64,000 nucleotides of DNA from the NCBI RefSeq assembly GCF_040115645.1, contig NC_089575.1, positions 434,001 to 498,000 on the forward strand. Reading direction: 5' to 3'. The stretch comes from Euwallacea fornicatus. Lineage: Eukaryota; Arthropoda; Insecta; Coleoptera; Curculionidae. The notes below the pieces were generated by a model. That model was given only the letters and a program-made list of their open reading frames with translations, did not search any database and was not told where the DNA came from. How positions within the stretch are numbered: the stretch's first letter is position 1; each line of letters opens with the position of its first letter. The position numbers and the translations under genes were made by a program. This document shows positions 1 through 13,154 of this stretch, one piece after another.

Positions 1-200
1 AGGGCCCTGTATGTCTTTTGCAGGTTATTTTCATGGTGTCGACCTTAACCACCAGTTCCTCAGTATTGGTATTCCTCTTTAAAATTTTCAATACGTCTGC
101 GTAGTTGCAGCACTCATCCTGAAATTTAATAATTAACATTTTCGCTCTATTCTTTCTTACCGTTATTTTCTCACTAGTTTCTTTAGCCATCGGTTGTGTT
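1..200 (-). pseudogene. Non-LTR retrotransposon gag fragment (probable)
   Basis: Read on the minus strand from about 200 down to 1, one frame stays open and gives a basic stretch followed by residues such as KFQDE, YADVLKILK and TEELVVKVDTMK. This layout (a YADVLK-type segment, then a stretch around a VKVD motif) is what I know from gag-like ORF1 proteins of arthropod Jockey/R1-type LINEs. The piece runs off the window edge, and upstream on the same strand (200-1000) the frames are full of stops. It is therefore a decayed or truncated copy. The assignment rests on motif resemblance only; no zinc knuckles are visible within the window. Confidence 0.4.
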
Positions 201-2035
201 AGTCGTAGATCCTTCTATCTCTAGTTACTCTTGGTTTACGATTACCGTTATTTGGCGCATTCCTGTATTTTTGAAAATACCTCATACGTCCTTTTCGTTA
301 ATGGTATCCGTCTTTAAAAAAAAAAAAGAACTCGCATACCCTCTTCAGCTTTCTTGAGGTATCCGCCGAGGTTGCCGTCATTAGAAGGTTCATCTTATCC
401 TCATGGAAAGCTATGTGCATCTAGTAAAATCATTCTCTTGGATACCGTTAGTACTCAAGACCTCATTTTGTGTCCGCAACAATCACAGTGTTTCAAGACA
501 CGGCCTTTCTCACTTACGGTCTTGACGTAGTGTTTACTTGGCTTGTAGAAACTTATAACTTCCTGCAATTCTTCCGTGTTAAAATCCGTGAAGGGTTTCC
601 TGTTAATGTTCTTCAGTATTTTCCTCTGATATTTCCCGATTTTCAGTTTGTATCGCTATTGTCCTTTGCTTAGTACTAAGAACAAATTTTCCAATCGTAC
701 TATCCTCGTTTTTTACCTCAGAAACTTTGGTGTCTGATTTACCATCCGTGACTTTAGCCTGCTAAAGGTAAGATACTTCGTACACATTCAAAGTTTCTGA
801 CGCGTGTTAGTTTCCACTTTTGATGAAAAACCGACCCTTACATAATTTTCACACCACCATGAGCGTTACATTTCACTTTATCCATTGATGACAAATTCAC
901 ACTTTCCCGACTTGCAATCGGAGTCCTACAGAGCCAATATTTGACCGTGCCCCGTGGGGGCTGTTTGTAAGTGAGAAAGACTATAGGTCTGCATATCCTG
1001 GATTGAGGCCTAGACAGTGATGGTTATATTTAACCTGTGGAAAAGCTTCCAATCCGTCATTGTGTGTGGAGGTGCGGGGTTAGAACTTAAAGCAATTTTC
1101 TGGAAATTTTCGAGGAAATGTGATAGATAGTCGATACAGAAAATTCTGAACATTTTTATACTGTCGAACGCATTACGGTATCTTTAAATGGAAAGCACAA
1201 TGTGGCATCAGTAGGATTTCTGAGATTTTGTACTTATCTCCTTGTAAATTTTCAGTTATCACCTCTTCAATGTGTTCAGTATCATAAAATTTTAAGATCA
1301 ATGTATGACAAGTCTGCAGGCTTTAACACTTCGTATCTTGACAATATTTTCGAATTTTTATTATGGAAAATTAGCTGGTGATGTTTTCTTAAATGAATTT
1401 TATTTATGAAACGTATTGAAATATGCGTAGAATGTACAGGGTCATCCAAATATTTAATGCTAAGCCAAATATCTGTGTTACGCATTTTAACTAACTAGCT
1501 CGAAACATGTCAAATAATAGATCGACGATGGTTCTCATTAGCTTTCGAGTTCTTGTGCTGTTGTTAGATTTGAAATCGACTAACAAATTCAGTAATTTGG
1601 GCTGTGGAGTGCACTTGTTTTGTTGTATTGATACGTATATAGGTATGTGTCTTCTTATACTTGGAGCTGCAAATATTGAAATGATTTAGTGTTATGGATT
1701 TATGCCAAAATTCTGTAATAATTTACATTATACAGTCAGGCACGAAAATATTTATACACCATCTAAAATGTTAGTATAAATAAACATTTAAGGTTGTAAA
1801 TTAAAATTGACATATAAACATGTGAGAGAGTCCTAATTATCTCCTTTATTGTAATTTAAATATTAAATATTAATTCAGATTTCGGCTATAAAAATAACAT
1901 ACCACTTCTGGAGTGTCACAAAAATATCCGTGCATTACAACGTTTTAATATTTATTATGTATATTATTAAGTTGAATTTTTCGTGGGATCCCTTTTTACT
2001 GAGACAACTTCTCTAAGTCATCAATAAACCTTTTT
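201..2035. other. No gene seen; decayed repeat DNA
   Basis: No supported coding region. 201-1000 is pyrimidine-rich on the plus strand and may be the rest of the degenerate LINE, but no frame survives. Around 1736-1765 there is a TACAGTCAGGCACGAAAATA-type sequence resembling a Tc1-family terminus, with a weak inverted partner near 1920-1936 (AAAATATCCGTGCA), so a small decayed Tc1-like MITE may lie at about 1735-1940. Confidence 0.35.
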
Positions 2036-2047
2036 CATAATACCTAC

Positions 2048-2252
2048 ATACGTCCAGAATGACGGAATCATTCATTACCGAATCGTCAGGTTTCGCACTC
2101 TGAGCCATTTCTATTGTATCTGCCACCTTCAGTATGTTACCAATTAGGGTGAAACAGGTCACCCTTAAGGCTCTGCACCTACTAAAGACGTCTTCATGTT
2201 CGACAATGGATGAAGGAAACCACTTTGCAAGAGCAAGCAAATTGCCGGACAT
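2048..2252 (-). pseudogene. Duplicated first coding exon of the CCDC142-like gene
   Basis: On the minus strand this reads MSGNLLALAKWFPSS and onward, nearly identical to the exon at 15585-15785 of the CCDC142-like gene. Homology stops within about 12 bases of the splice donor. The last codons differ (VILD here, VMLE in the gene), and the donor region reads GTATGTAGG instead of GTAGG. No downstream CCDC142 exon follows on this strand, so the copy is an orphan exon, not a second gene. It travels with the flanking transposon at 2485-4060 as one inverted duplicate block. The intronic bases carried along show it was copied as DNA, not through a spliced RNA. Confidence 0.8.
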
Positions 2253-2484
2253 AAATGACAAAATTAATAAATTTCTTAACTAAACCTTGAACACACGTTT
2301 ACGATATTCATTAGAAAATAGAACTTTTATTTGAATAATGTACGTTGCTCTGGATGAGTTTGATCAATACTTCGTGAATCAAATGTGCCGGAATGGCATA
2401 ACAGATTCCAAGAAGAATATCCGCGGATTAATAGGAAGAACAATTTAACGTTATCTGCCCCTCTCGATGTCATTTTTACTTATA

Positions 2485-4060
2485 CAGGGGGTCACTTTGA
2501 AAACTTTCCATCCCTGTTATCGTGAAACGGAAAAGATTTTGTGTTAATCGTTGTGTAACACGTCGAATTTCTTATCAAGAGGAAACAATTTTTGTGTAGA
2601 ATTCAGTGTGTCTTTTTCAACCCTCTAGCTTCAGAGCCCCCTCTTAAACATCTTAAGTGGTAAAGTTGGCTAAGTAATACATGATTTTAAAGAGCTTTTT
2701 CATTCTCTACATTTTGGTACCTCATTTCGTACATTTGACTGTTGCGTTATCAAGTTATACGTGTTTGATCAATCTAAATTCATTTTTTCTATTAGTGCTT
2801 TGATAACGTTGAAACTGAGACTTTTTTTAATTGAAACATGTCTTACGATTAGAAAATTGTTGTAATAAACTCGTACATGGCCGTTTTGAACTACAAAACA
2901 AATAATTTCTCTTATTATTGGCCTTTCAGAGAAAAAAACACGGTCAAAATTGCCATTCCTATTTTTGACACTTTTAGTTTATTAAATGTTCGAAATGTTC
3001 TACATTATTTTCCAAACAATAATAAAGCCCATTTTGAAATTTTTCTCTGAAATTTTCAAATACCGCTTCCGGAATAGCCCTGCTTGCCTTACGTAGAAAA
3101 AAACCGATATTGTATGCCCCCATAAAAATAATCTAACGGCGTTAAGTCAGGTGATCTTGCAGGCCGTTCTGTCGGTCCCCCGATAGGAATCCGTTTGTCG
3201 GAAAATCGGTCAACCAACAATTCTCGCACTTGGCGAAAACAATGCTGCAAAGCTCCGTTTTGCCGAAAATGTATTTTGCCTTCTTGCAAAATATTTCACC
3301 AACTTGATCTGTCAAATAAATTGTTACTAAAGGGTCGATTACGTTTTCGAGTAAGTTTAAGTACGCGTCTCCAATTAAGTTTTCCTCAATAAACGAAGGT
3401 GCCATAACGTCATTTCCGAGAATACCAGCGCAAACTTTAATACTTTTTTAGACCACTGGGTATAAAAACGTGAAAATTTTAATCACTTCAGTATCGGCAG
3501 TTCTGTTTATTGACCGGATCATTAAGAAAATCTGAATCCGAACTGAAGCAAATGTTTATTGAAGAAAATTGATTATTATCAATTAAACCGGTCGTGTTTT
3601 CGCAAAACTTCATTTTTCCATCAAAATCGTCGTCAGAAAGTTCCTGTAAAATGTACATTTTGTAGCAATGAAATTTGTTTAATTTCAGCGCATTTCCTAC
3701 AGATTCATGTAACATTCCAGTTTGACTTGCGGCCGTATACAGTAAATTGCTGAGCTTCGCAAAGAAGGTTCCCAAAACCTCTATTTGAGCAGTTTCATTC
3801 CAAACGCTCTGAAAAGCTCTTTTTTGGTTTGCAATAGAGCCCGTTTCAGTAATTTTTTTTTATTAAGTTTAAAACGTATCTTTGACTCACATTTGAGTTG
3901 GTGTTTCTACCATTAAAAACTTCCGCTGTTCTTGCACATCTTCGCTCCTCGTGAGCAAAAGTAATTTCAGTTCTTTGCTGAATTTCGCGTACTATTTTTA
4001 ACATTACTCACAATACATTTTAATTGATTTAAATATTTAAAACATCGACCGGTGCCAGAG
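2485..4060 (-). mobile_element. DUF4817-type transposon, copy 1 (truncated, inactive)
   Basis: This is an IS630/Tc1/mariner-superfamily element of the arthropod type with a DUF4817-like N-terminus. The end at 2485 reads CAGGGGGTCACTTTGAAAAC after a TA. The minus-strand coding relic shows KFHCYKMYILQEL with DDFDGKMKFCEN, then NCRY followed by a stop, a second piece starting MAPSFIEENLIGDAYLNLL, and after a frameshift FRQNGALQHCF with PARSPDLTPLDYF. In active relatives these are KFHPY..QEL, a Trp-Ser after the RYW motif, FQ(Q/H)DGAPAH and SPDLTPLDFF. The catalytic second Asp is therefore Asn here. The far end is missing: the copy stops at 4060, next to the pogo element. Confidence 0.8.
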
Positions 4061-4067
4061 ATGAATA

Positions 4068-6109
4068 CAGTAGAACTTCTTTAATCCGAGCTAATGATTA
4101 CACGTGGCTATCCGAATTGTCGAGACGACTGTATCTACCTAATTATTTGCGAACTTCAATTTACCTACAATGAAAAACATCAATAAATATTCAACAAACC
4201 GGCTTTATTTCGAAAACAAAATTAAAAAAAAAAACAAATTGTCTAAAAAAAGTTAACAAATTTTCAAATAAAGGTGTAAAAAATTGTTTAATTGTGCTTC
4301 GTTTAATGCTTGCTTTTTCTGTCTTTTTAGCTCGTTTCTTCATCTCGCATAATAATATAATGTGATTTTCAGATTCATGATTTTCCTGAGCCCATTTTAA
4401 ACACGTTTCGAAACATTTAACTACGTCTACGTGTTTTACACTCTGTAACATCTCTTCCGTAGCGTCCACTTCTTCATCTGAAGTTTGAGAATTTTCAGAC
4501 TCACAATGTCTCAGAATTTCCATATCGTTATAATCACATGATTCTTCTTGTCCAGCAGCCCATTCAACAACTTCTTGCCTTGTTACATCTTCAGATACAA
4601 TTTGATTTAGGAGAACATTAACTTTTTCGATTTCACTATCTATGCTTCCTGACTCCATTTTGTTCTTCCATTGAGCTAGTGGAAGATTATCATCTTCATC
4701 CCAGTCACCGTTCACTCGACCTGAAAGTTTGGTCCACGAATTTTTAATAAGTTCTGGGCTTATGTTTTCCCATACTTTACTCAATTCAAACATGCCATCC
4801 TCAAGATTTTTTTTTTTTAGTTCTGTAGCTATGTCGGTATTCTCACAAGCAACAATACGTTTTAACAAAGCCTCCTGTAGTGCAACTTGATCACTTGAAT
4901 CACAGTTTGATCCATTGGTTGCACTAAAGGTGTTGCGTTTGGAGGCAAAAAGCATAAAATAATTTTCTTATCATCTGAGCATATATCATCAGGGTGTCCC
5001 GGGACGTTGTCTACGACTAAAATTGCCTTAGAGTCTAAATTTAACTGTTGCATTTTGTGCATACTTCAGGAACAAAACATGTATAGAACCAGTTTTTAAA
5101 AATGTCCTTGGTAACCCAGGCTTTTTTCTGTCCTTAATATATCACTGGTAGCGATTCTCTTCCAAAGGCTCTTGGCTTCTGAGACTTTCCCAAAACTAAT
5201 AACTTTAGTTTATGTGTTCCAGAAGCATTAGAGCATGGCATAAATGCAATTCGCTCCTTGCTCATTTTTCTGCCCGGAGCAGAGATCTCAGCTTGGGGAG
5301 CTAGCGTTTTTTGGGGAAGCAATTTCCAAAAAAGTCCACTTTCATCCGCGTTACAAATTTGATCAAAAGACAACTGCATTTCCTGAATTTTCTTTCGAAG
5401 CAAATTTCTAAAAGGTGCAACAGCAGGTTCATCACTTGATAATTTCTCTCCTATAATAGCGAGTTGTCTTATTCCGTATCTATTCTTAAATTTATCGAGC
5501 AGCTGATACTGGCTTTGAATTTACCTTCGTTGTAAAAGTGGCCATAAAAAAATTGTGCCTTTTCACGCAAAATATCCCCTGATATTGCCATAATGGCACA
5601 ACTACAATAATTTTAAGAGTTTGTTATGGAATTAAAAATGTACATTAATCATTTGTAATCTCTTTACTTTTAGATCTTGCCTGCAGAAACGAAGTGTAAA
5701 CTGCTTTGTGAACTTCGGGATAAGCACTTGCTTTCAACGTTTTTCGCTTATTCACTAAAGAACTCGACGATGAAGTGGCATAAGAGAGAATACTGTTTTT
5801 CTTTTTTTTTTTCATATCAAAAATTGTTGATCTTCCCACCTTGTATTTTTGCGATAAAAAAGTTGTTGTACAGCCTGAGTCTAAGTTCTTTATAATCTCA
5901 TTTTTTTTCTTATAGAGACAATGTGGCGTGTTTTCTGTTGTAAAACATATTGAAAATTATAGAGTAAGAGTGAAGTCAGCCCGTGACGGCCAATAGTTTA
6001 AATAAAACTAAAAGGTAAACGGCACAGAATCTAAATTTAATAACTAAATTAGGGGATTCTCACATTTACATCTAGGAATCATTTGACTGTTCGGATTAAA
6101 GATATACTA
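4068..6109 (-). mobile_element. pogo/Tigger-type transposon with broken transposase
   Basis: Bounded by inverted ends containing TCTTTAATCCGA (from 4068 after a TA; partner ending near 6109). The minus-strand transposase is in pieces. The N-terminal basic/HTH part lies at about 5645-5839. A DDE core piece at 5134-5403 carries CNADESGLFWK and LLVLGKS. A piece at about 4862-5062 carries ILVVDNVPGHP and LPPNATPLVQPMDQ. A long acidic C-terminal tail lies at 4191-4900. DESG, DN.PGH and the NATPLVQPMDQ motif are hallmarks of the DDE_1 (Tigger/jerky/CENP-B-like) family. Frameshifts separate the pieces, so no intact protein is made. Confidence 0.85.
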
Positions 6110-7470
6110 CGTGACAAAGAAAGGTAAACACCCATTAAAGATCATTTTTTGCATGTTGACTTATCTTAAAAAAAGAAAGAAATGATCAAAATTTCAAGTT
6201 TATCTGTTAATTTTTTTTTAATTTCCACGGGTCGTTCCTTAAAAAAATAAAATTTTATTTAAACATTTTTGTTCACATTTGTATCACAACTTTTGTGAAG
6301 TGTGTTGCAATCGGTCATAATTTTTACTCATTATGCCTAGAGTGGGTAGAATTGAACAGATCCGTCAGCTTAGTGACTTCAAGAGGGGTCGGATTGTTGG
6401 GTTGCGCGAAGCAGGTCTGTCGGTGAGAGAAGTGTCTAGAAGAACTAACAGATCCTTAGGAACCATGGTGCGGTGTTACCAGGCGTGGACTTAGGAAGGC
6501 CGTGGGCACAGAGCCAGAGGCACTGGGCGACTCAGAGGAACCACAGAGCGCGAAGATCGTCGATTGCGACTTTTGGCTCTTAGAGACCGATTTAGCAGCA
6601 GTCGAGCTATTGCAAATCAGTGGTTTGAAGAACATGGGAATAGGGTCGGTATGCGTACAGTATATCGCCGAATACGAAGTTTTGACCTTTTGTCCTATCG
6701 TCCGCATTGGGTGCTGCCTCTGACTCGCGAACATCGATCTAACCGTTTACAATGGTGTAGAGAGAGGATTCAGTGGGACCAAGAATGGACTCAGGTGAAC
6801 TTTAGTGATGAATCTCGCTTCTGTCTGGGAATGAACGACGGTCGGGCAAGGGTGAGAAGGCGACGTGGTGAAAGGCGAGATCTACAATTTGACAGAGAGC
6901 GTCATGTCCACCGTACTGTAGGCGTTATGGTATGGGGTGCTATCGCATATGGTAGCGGGTCACCCCTAGTTTTCATTAGAGGCAACATGACTGCCCAATG
7001 CTATATCCAAGAAGTGTTGGAGTCATATGTGATTCCATAATTTCGAACTATCCCGAACACTATTTTCCAGCAAGACAATGCTAGACCTCATGTTGCTAGG
7101 CAAACAATAACGTTCGCGGATCAACATCAAATCAACCGTTTACTCTAGCCACCTCGATCGCCGGATCTGTCTCCTATTGAACATGCCTGGGACATGATTG
7201 ATCGCAGACTGTTGAATTTCACAGACTTTAGCAGCCCTTACTCATGAAGTTCAGTTTGCCTGGAATGAGATACCTCAAGAAGACATTGACAATCTTATTA
7301 GATCCGAGCTCAGGCGTATCAATGAGTGTATAAGGAACCGTGGATGCTTAACACACTATTGGAAAAAAAAATGAAGTTCTTCCTCTGATCTTGCTGAAAA
7401 TGTAATCTTTGAATAAGTATGTGGTACTGAACACGTACAAAAAAAAATTATCTTTAATGGATCAGTAACT
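6110..7470 (+). mobile_element. Tc1-like transposon, transposase pseudogene
   Basis: The transposase relic starts at the ATG at 6333 (MPRVGRIEQIRQLSDFKRG), continues through an HTH region, VNFSDESRF (first Asp), VMVWGAI, IFQQDNARPH (second Asp) and RSPDLSPIEHAW (Glu), and ends near 7370. This is the DD34E catalytic set of Tc1 transposases. At least three in-frame stops are visible: in the WT-stop-E region near 6492, before IFQQD near 7038, and before PPRSPD near 7147. There is further frame decay after 7220. Inverted ends containing ATTAAAGAT lie near 6131 and 7450. It sits directly against the pogo element. Confidence 0.85.
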
Positions 7471-8163
7471 TTCCATAAGCGCTTTGAGCTGATAAAAGGC
7501 TTGCATATGGTACTAAAAATTGGTACACTTTATCCTTATTATTTAACCCTACGCGTAAAACGCGCCGACACTAAGTGGCAGTGAACATCGCCTTATATTT
7601 ATAAAGTTCAGTTCTTTGCAACTGTATGTTCCCTCAACTCTTTACTAAAAAATAACCGACTGCTTTTTTGAATTGTCTTACTATGATAATATCCAAATTC
7701 ATATGATCTGGAAAGTTTTTAATTCATTCTATTATGACACCTATTTAGAAAATTTAATATTTAATGGTTTTATTAAAACTATTGGGTTTTTATGTCAGCA
7801 TTAGTTTGATTTCTACTAAAATTCAAGAGCAGGAAGTAACTAAAGGAAATTAAAGGGTGGGTATTTAAAAAAAAATTATATATATAGAAATCTCTACGGA
7901 TCTCTACAGTAATACTAGACTATAAAGAGTCTTCTAAATGTCAGTATTTTCTCCGCAATTAAATGAAACACGTTGTAAAATCCCTCTCTCTGACTTAGGA
8001 ATGGGGGACTCTTTTAAATACGGAAAGTGGACCTAAACAATAATTTGTAATTTTAATAACACTTCACTCTATTAATTTATAATTATCTTGACCTATATTA
8101 AGTTTGTAATATCAAAATTAAAATTACATAAAACTTATTTGTAACCAAATTTCGTCAAATTGG
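7471..8163. other. Intergenic, 3' side of CWC22
   Basis: AT-rich DNA with no supported gene. The part next to 8164 must contain the 3' UTR of CWC22 on the minus strand; I see ATTAAA-like signals (TTTAAT on the plus strand near 8052) but no unique choice. Confidence 0.4.
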
Positions 8164-11100
8164 CTATTTCCGCTTTTCTTTACTCCTTTGCCTTTTCCTT
8201 AATTTTTCCTCTTCACTTTTCGACAATCTGTCTTTAGATTTGGACCTCCGTGACCTCCCTTCTTTCACATTTGCCCTCTCCCTAGATCTAGGTCTATCAA
8301 AAGCTTTCCTTCTACCTTTCAATTGGCTAATATTATCCTCATGTCGGCTCTTAATCCACTCATAGTCTTTTCTCCTATCATCTCGAGATCCGCGATTCAC
8401 TTCCCGATTTTCATCTGTAGAATCCCGTCGACGTCTATCATGACGTGATTCATTATTGTCCCTCTTAATGCGCTTTGTCCTCGTCTCTGCTGACTCTAGT
8501 TTTTCGCCTCTGGTTTGGCGTACACTGGTTCTTGACTTCTCATTTTGTTCTCTTTTCCGTCTTTGTTGTTGCTTCTTTTTTGAATCCTCGTCTTCAGAAG
8601 AATCACTTAAATCTGTTTAAAAGAATGATTAAATACATATTGCAAAAACTTCAATTTAGAGTAATATAATGATTATTAGTTTATATAAAAAACAAGTTCG
8701 ATTTAATGCCATATTATAACAAGGGTGGGTACATGCCACACAGCGTTAGAAATACATTATACAATAACCTAAACTAACCTTACATCAACCAATTAAAGGA
8801 AAATGTTGAAAATCAACAAAGTGAAAAATTAATAAAAATTTCAATTATTTGGCAACGTCAAAACTAATTTTTTTTATGATTTCCAACTTTTTCACATTTT
8901 CGGCCTTTGTTACAATCGAACATACTAACCAGAACTGCTGTCTTCACTGGAACTAGAAGAACTTGAACTGGACGAGCTGGAACTACTCTCTTCTTTATTG
9001 AGAACAGGCAGAGTTTTGGGCAAATTTTTTAGATGTTCACGTAACTCATCCGTCAACCCACCCAGACCGATGGAGGTGAAAAAATTAATCGAGAACCGTG
9101 TGTTCTTGGGGCTATCCCTGGGAAATAGGCCAGCAAAATGTGCTTGGAGAGTTCTGAATTTGAATTAGGAAAAAATATAGAATAAGATATTATAAGTATA
9201 CCTTTACTTAGTTTAAATTTAATACAAAAAGCAAACGGAGAACTCGTTTTGCTTAGATGCTACTTACGGATCCTTCAGCCTCTGATTCAGTTTCTCCAAG
9301 CCCATAAACTCAGCCAGCTCTTGAAACAGAATTTTAATAAATATTCTGCTAGAGCTGTTGGTGTCCTCTTCGTTCATTTTCATAGTGTCCAGAACTTCCC
9401 ACCCGATAGCGTCTGTAAATAGTAAATGAGCAAAAAACTTGCTCACATTCCTCAGCCTATTGGCATCGAGACGGTGAGTGGTGGCGTATGTATCCTTAAA
9501 AATTTGCTGAAATGGTTCCACATATATGTTGTTAATTTGACAAAACCGTTGAGATAGAAGTCCGTAGAATTTCTCATATGTTCTCTGTTCAGCGCAGCAA
9601 TCTGTAAAATTTAACAAGAAATAATAATAGGCATTTAATAAATAAAACAGATATATTTGTTACCAAGAAACATGTGGCATAACTCAATTTCTTGTCCAGG
9701 TTTAAGCTCCATCTTCAGCAATTTATGAGCGCATTCCTCAAAATCCAAACTTGACTGAATGGTGAGATATATGGTTCGTCTTAATGCAATTAAATTCGTT
9801 TCAGTATTGTCAATGATTGTCCCGCCTTCTTTTTGTCCTTCTTCACCTTCCTCTTCGCTGTCTTCCTCTTCCTCAGAACCTGACTCTGACCCTGACCCTG
9901 ATTCGCCCTCACTATCAGTTTGTAAAATTTCATTACTTAAAATTTTGTATTTTCCTTCATTTAGTTCATAATCGTCGTCAAATTTGAAAACATCTAAAAA
10001 GGGTTTTTAAAGTTATAATTTCTTGAAATTACCTTTAAACTTACTAAGGATGTCTTCTGTTTCTGCTTGTTTTACATCATCCAACTTTATCAAATGAGTA
10101 AATTGATCATCCTCCTCAATTATATCTAGTTCGGCAATAATAGCAGCATGATCTTTAAATCCGTCTTTCCTTATTTGGTATATCACATCAATCATATATT
10201 GGATCCTCTTTTCCAGTTTCCCCTCATGTAAAATATTCCGCAACATTTCAAATATGGCATTAATACCTAAATCATAAAAATTTGGTAGTTAAGTATTATG
10301 ACAAACATGAGTATCAAAATAACCTTAGGCTGGAACATTCCATTCATCAAGCTATTAAAAACCAGTTTTGTGACTTTATAGAGAAATTAAGTGGAAGTAA
10401 TGGAAGTAGTAAGAAATTTGTTTATCTCTTTATTGAAGAGTGCTTCAAGCACAAAACCCAAATTAAAAAGAACATTATATCTTACCTCTGCTAGACACCT
10501 CAGACAATTTCTGTCCACATTCCTTTAAAAAGGCAATAGCAACTTCTATCGAATCGTCAGTGGGAGTTTCGATAAGCAACGTTAATATTTCCAATGCCAA
10601 AATCTCATGGGCTACATTCTGATTGACTAAATGAGCTACAAACGTGGAAGCTGAAATGCAGATCATCTTGTTGTTTTGCTTAAAGCCCCGTTTAAGCTGC
10701 AGCACTAATCGCTTAAGCAGCAATTCTCCTATATTTGGAAATTTACAATTAATCACTGCAACCAATGCTGCATAGACGTTGGTGAATGTAGGTGATGCTG
10801 CTTGAGCCTGGATGATCGATTTGCACAGCAAACCCCTGCCTCGAATAATATTTTCTTTCAACAACTCTCTGGCAATGATTCCAATGTTTGATATATTAAC
10901 TTTATTAATGTATCCATGGATTGACTTTTTTAAGGCTTCCCAGGCAAGTCTTTGAAATGCGACCGATGTCTTCTCAGTTATTTCTGCCTGCATCATTCGC
11001 AGTTTGGCAGGAGGAATATAAGCGCCTCCAGTTCGGGATGTGATCATATCTGTAACTTTTCTTTCCCGAGGCTTAACAACCGCATCTTCCGCCTTCTTTT

Positions 11101-11437
11101 CTGGATCTCTGCCTTTGGAGAAATTTTCTCTATCGCCACCACGAGGCAAGTCATCATCATAGTATCGTCTTCCAATATATGAGTCATCCTTTCTAGGGTA
11201 TTTGGTCCAGTAACGATCATCATTTTTCCTCTTACTCCTCTTGTCATCGTCATAATGATGGGATTTATTGGAGCTCCTGTGTTTGCTCTTTTTTTTATAG
11301 CTATCTTCACAGTCAGATGATGGAGAATGAGATCTGCTTTTATCATGCCTCCTCTTCCTATCAGATTTCCTTGTGTGATGAGTGGGGGTCCTTTTAGGGG
11401 AATGAATTTCTTTGCCTTCTGAATCCATACTAGACAT
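8164..11437 (-). CDS. CWC22: Pre-mRNA-splicing factor CWC22 homolog (nucampholin)
   Basis: Six coding exons: 11437-10486, 10266-10033, 9993-9664, 9601-9268, 9153-8930, 8612-8164. All borders are GT/AG and the phases join to exactly 841 codons (840 aa plus stop). In order: an RS/basic N-terminus rich in K, R, S and H (residues 1-130); the GGAYIPPAKLR motif that precedes the MIF4G domain (about 150-340); an acidic Glu/Ser linker in exon 3; an MA3 domain (about 430-545, with LRRTIYLTIQSSLDFEECAHK split as LRRTIYL and SSLDFEECAHK); a Ser-run; and an R/S/K-rich tail. CWC22 is known to bind eIF4A3 and deliver it to spliceosomes for exon-junction-complex assembly, in the nucleus. The length is close to vertebrate CWC22 (about 900 aa). 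No damage is seen. Confidence 0.96.
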
Positions 11438-13154
11438 ATTTTGGTCAGAAGAAAAAAATAATATCTTCCTTTCAATGTATAAGGAATTGAGGCTCTTCCC
11501 TAATTTTACCTATGGCTTTTTTTACTATAGATAGCTGGTTAGAGTAGGGCACTATGGGTACTATAGGAAAATATAAGCATAAAACCTTTAATTATTATAA
11601 GTACTTATTATTTAAAACCCAATAATACTACAATGCAAATTTACTGAATTTCTAACTAGTTATTTTCAATATTATGAACAATAAGACACAACCACATTTG
11701 TGAATTTGTCACCACTCATCACTCACTTGTCATAAATGACATATCATTTTTATTTGTCATAGAGAATCTACACTATAATTGTTCCCTCGATACCTATGTT
11801 CCTCTCTCTCTCTCTCTCTCTTACTTGTAGAAATTACTTCTAACAAAGAAATGAAAAAGAAGTGTGGTTGTATGTTCTGGAAGCGATTCTAAAGCGAGCT
11901 GTCTGCGAACGTGCATATGTTAACATGCGTCAAAACCAGTTATAAACTATCAATAATCGTTATTTAACTTAAAACAGTTACAGTAACACAAAAAAGTCTC
12001 CGTACGGTTAGTTACCACACAAACTTATGGAGTTTTAGAGGCAACATAAATAGTTCATTAACAAAATATATAAAAATATATAACAAGGAACATTTCTTAG
12101 TCCATTAACAATGATAATCAAAAAATTAGTCAAAGAAATTCCAATTTTAGACGAACTTTTCATTATATTTGACATATTCTTGTACAAAAAAGTCTCCGTA
12201 TGATTTAAAGATGTAACTACACGGTGGGTAAAAACCTCGAAGTCTTGCAGCCTGCAGCTATCCAGCTCATTCATATTTTTACTGTTGTAAATTACTATTC
12301 GTTGTATATATCGTAATAACAATGTGAACATTATTCATATTTAATAAATGTTATTTTGTTATGATAATTATATACGGAAAGGCGGACCAACGAATTTTAC
12401 TGCTACTCGACAGCACCTCTACCCTTCTAACCTAAACTGCCTAATTTCTATTCTGCCCCTTCCTTCTCAGTTCTTGGGAGATACTTCAATCCAAAACGGG
12501 ATTCCCCGAGAGTTAGTCATTTAACAGAGGGAGGACTAGTAACATAATTCTACAGCGTTTCAACCATGGCTGGTTCTGTCAGTTGACTTGGTATTATCTT
12601 ATAATTACATCTTACTCTAATATCACAATTATAAAACTTATAACTTACTAAACTGCATCTTACAACCATGAAATATCCATGTAAACGAACCAAACGTGTG
12701 ATCTCTGGGCTAGTCGGCGCTGATTGGTTGGTTGGTTGGTTGTGTCGTCTGAACGACCAATATTCCATAAGTGCAAGAGCGTTTCACAGGGTTAAATTTG
12801 TTTCATTTTCAATGGAGAATATTTGTTCCAAATATTACAAGACGAATAGTAATTTAGCTGATAATGCCTTTTAGGCGCACTTCTAGATATTTGTTTTAAT
12901 AACCATTGAGAAATGTAATTGATTAAAAAGGCTTTTCTAAAACATTTTTTCATTGTAATAATGACCTGACCGCAGTCCTTTTCAATAATCTCATCGTAAG
13001 CGGATGGCTTGGATACATCTGTTTACATGGATATTTTATCTTCGTGACACGGACCATAGATCTTCCATATACTATTACTGTAATGCTGCTTAGTGGCGAC
13101 ATAGAAAGTCACTGTATTTCGCAGTGTGTTAACAAACTGGCGTAGTGAATTATA
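11438..13154. other. Divergent intergenic region between CWC22 and CCDC142
   Basis: No supported gene. It must hold the CWC22 promoter and 5' UTR just above 11437. It contains a (TC)n tract at 11802 and a short GGTT tandem near 12722-12742. The open frames here are short and have no recognisable motifs. Confidence 0.4.
11802..11821. repeat. (TC)n microsatellite
   Basis: About ten CT dinucleotides in a row, some 365 bases upstream of the CWC22 start codon. Confidence 0.9.

Larger units (their letters stand above)
2036..4060 (-). repeat. Inverted duplication, copy A
   Basis: The block is nearly the same as 13770-15797 in reverse complement (about 2.03 kb each). It contains the orphan CCDC142 exon, the bases between exon and transposon, and most of a DUF4817-type transposon. 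One border (4060) cuts through the transposon at the CCGGTGCCAGAG sequence; the other (2036) lies just inside the intron after the exon. The complete CWC22 gene lies between copies A and B. Confidence 0.85.

Noticed and set aside
2013..2047. Sequence after the orphan exon that reads DDLEKLSQ, vaguely like the start of the next CCDC142 exon (DLEKICLA).
   Set aside because: No acceptor site precedes it, and the similarity stops after four residues followed by a stop. Probably chance.
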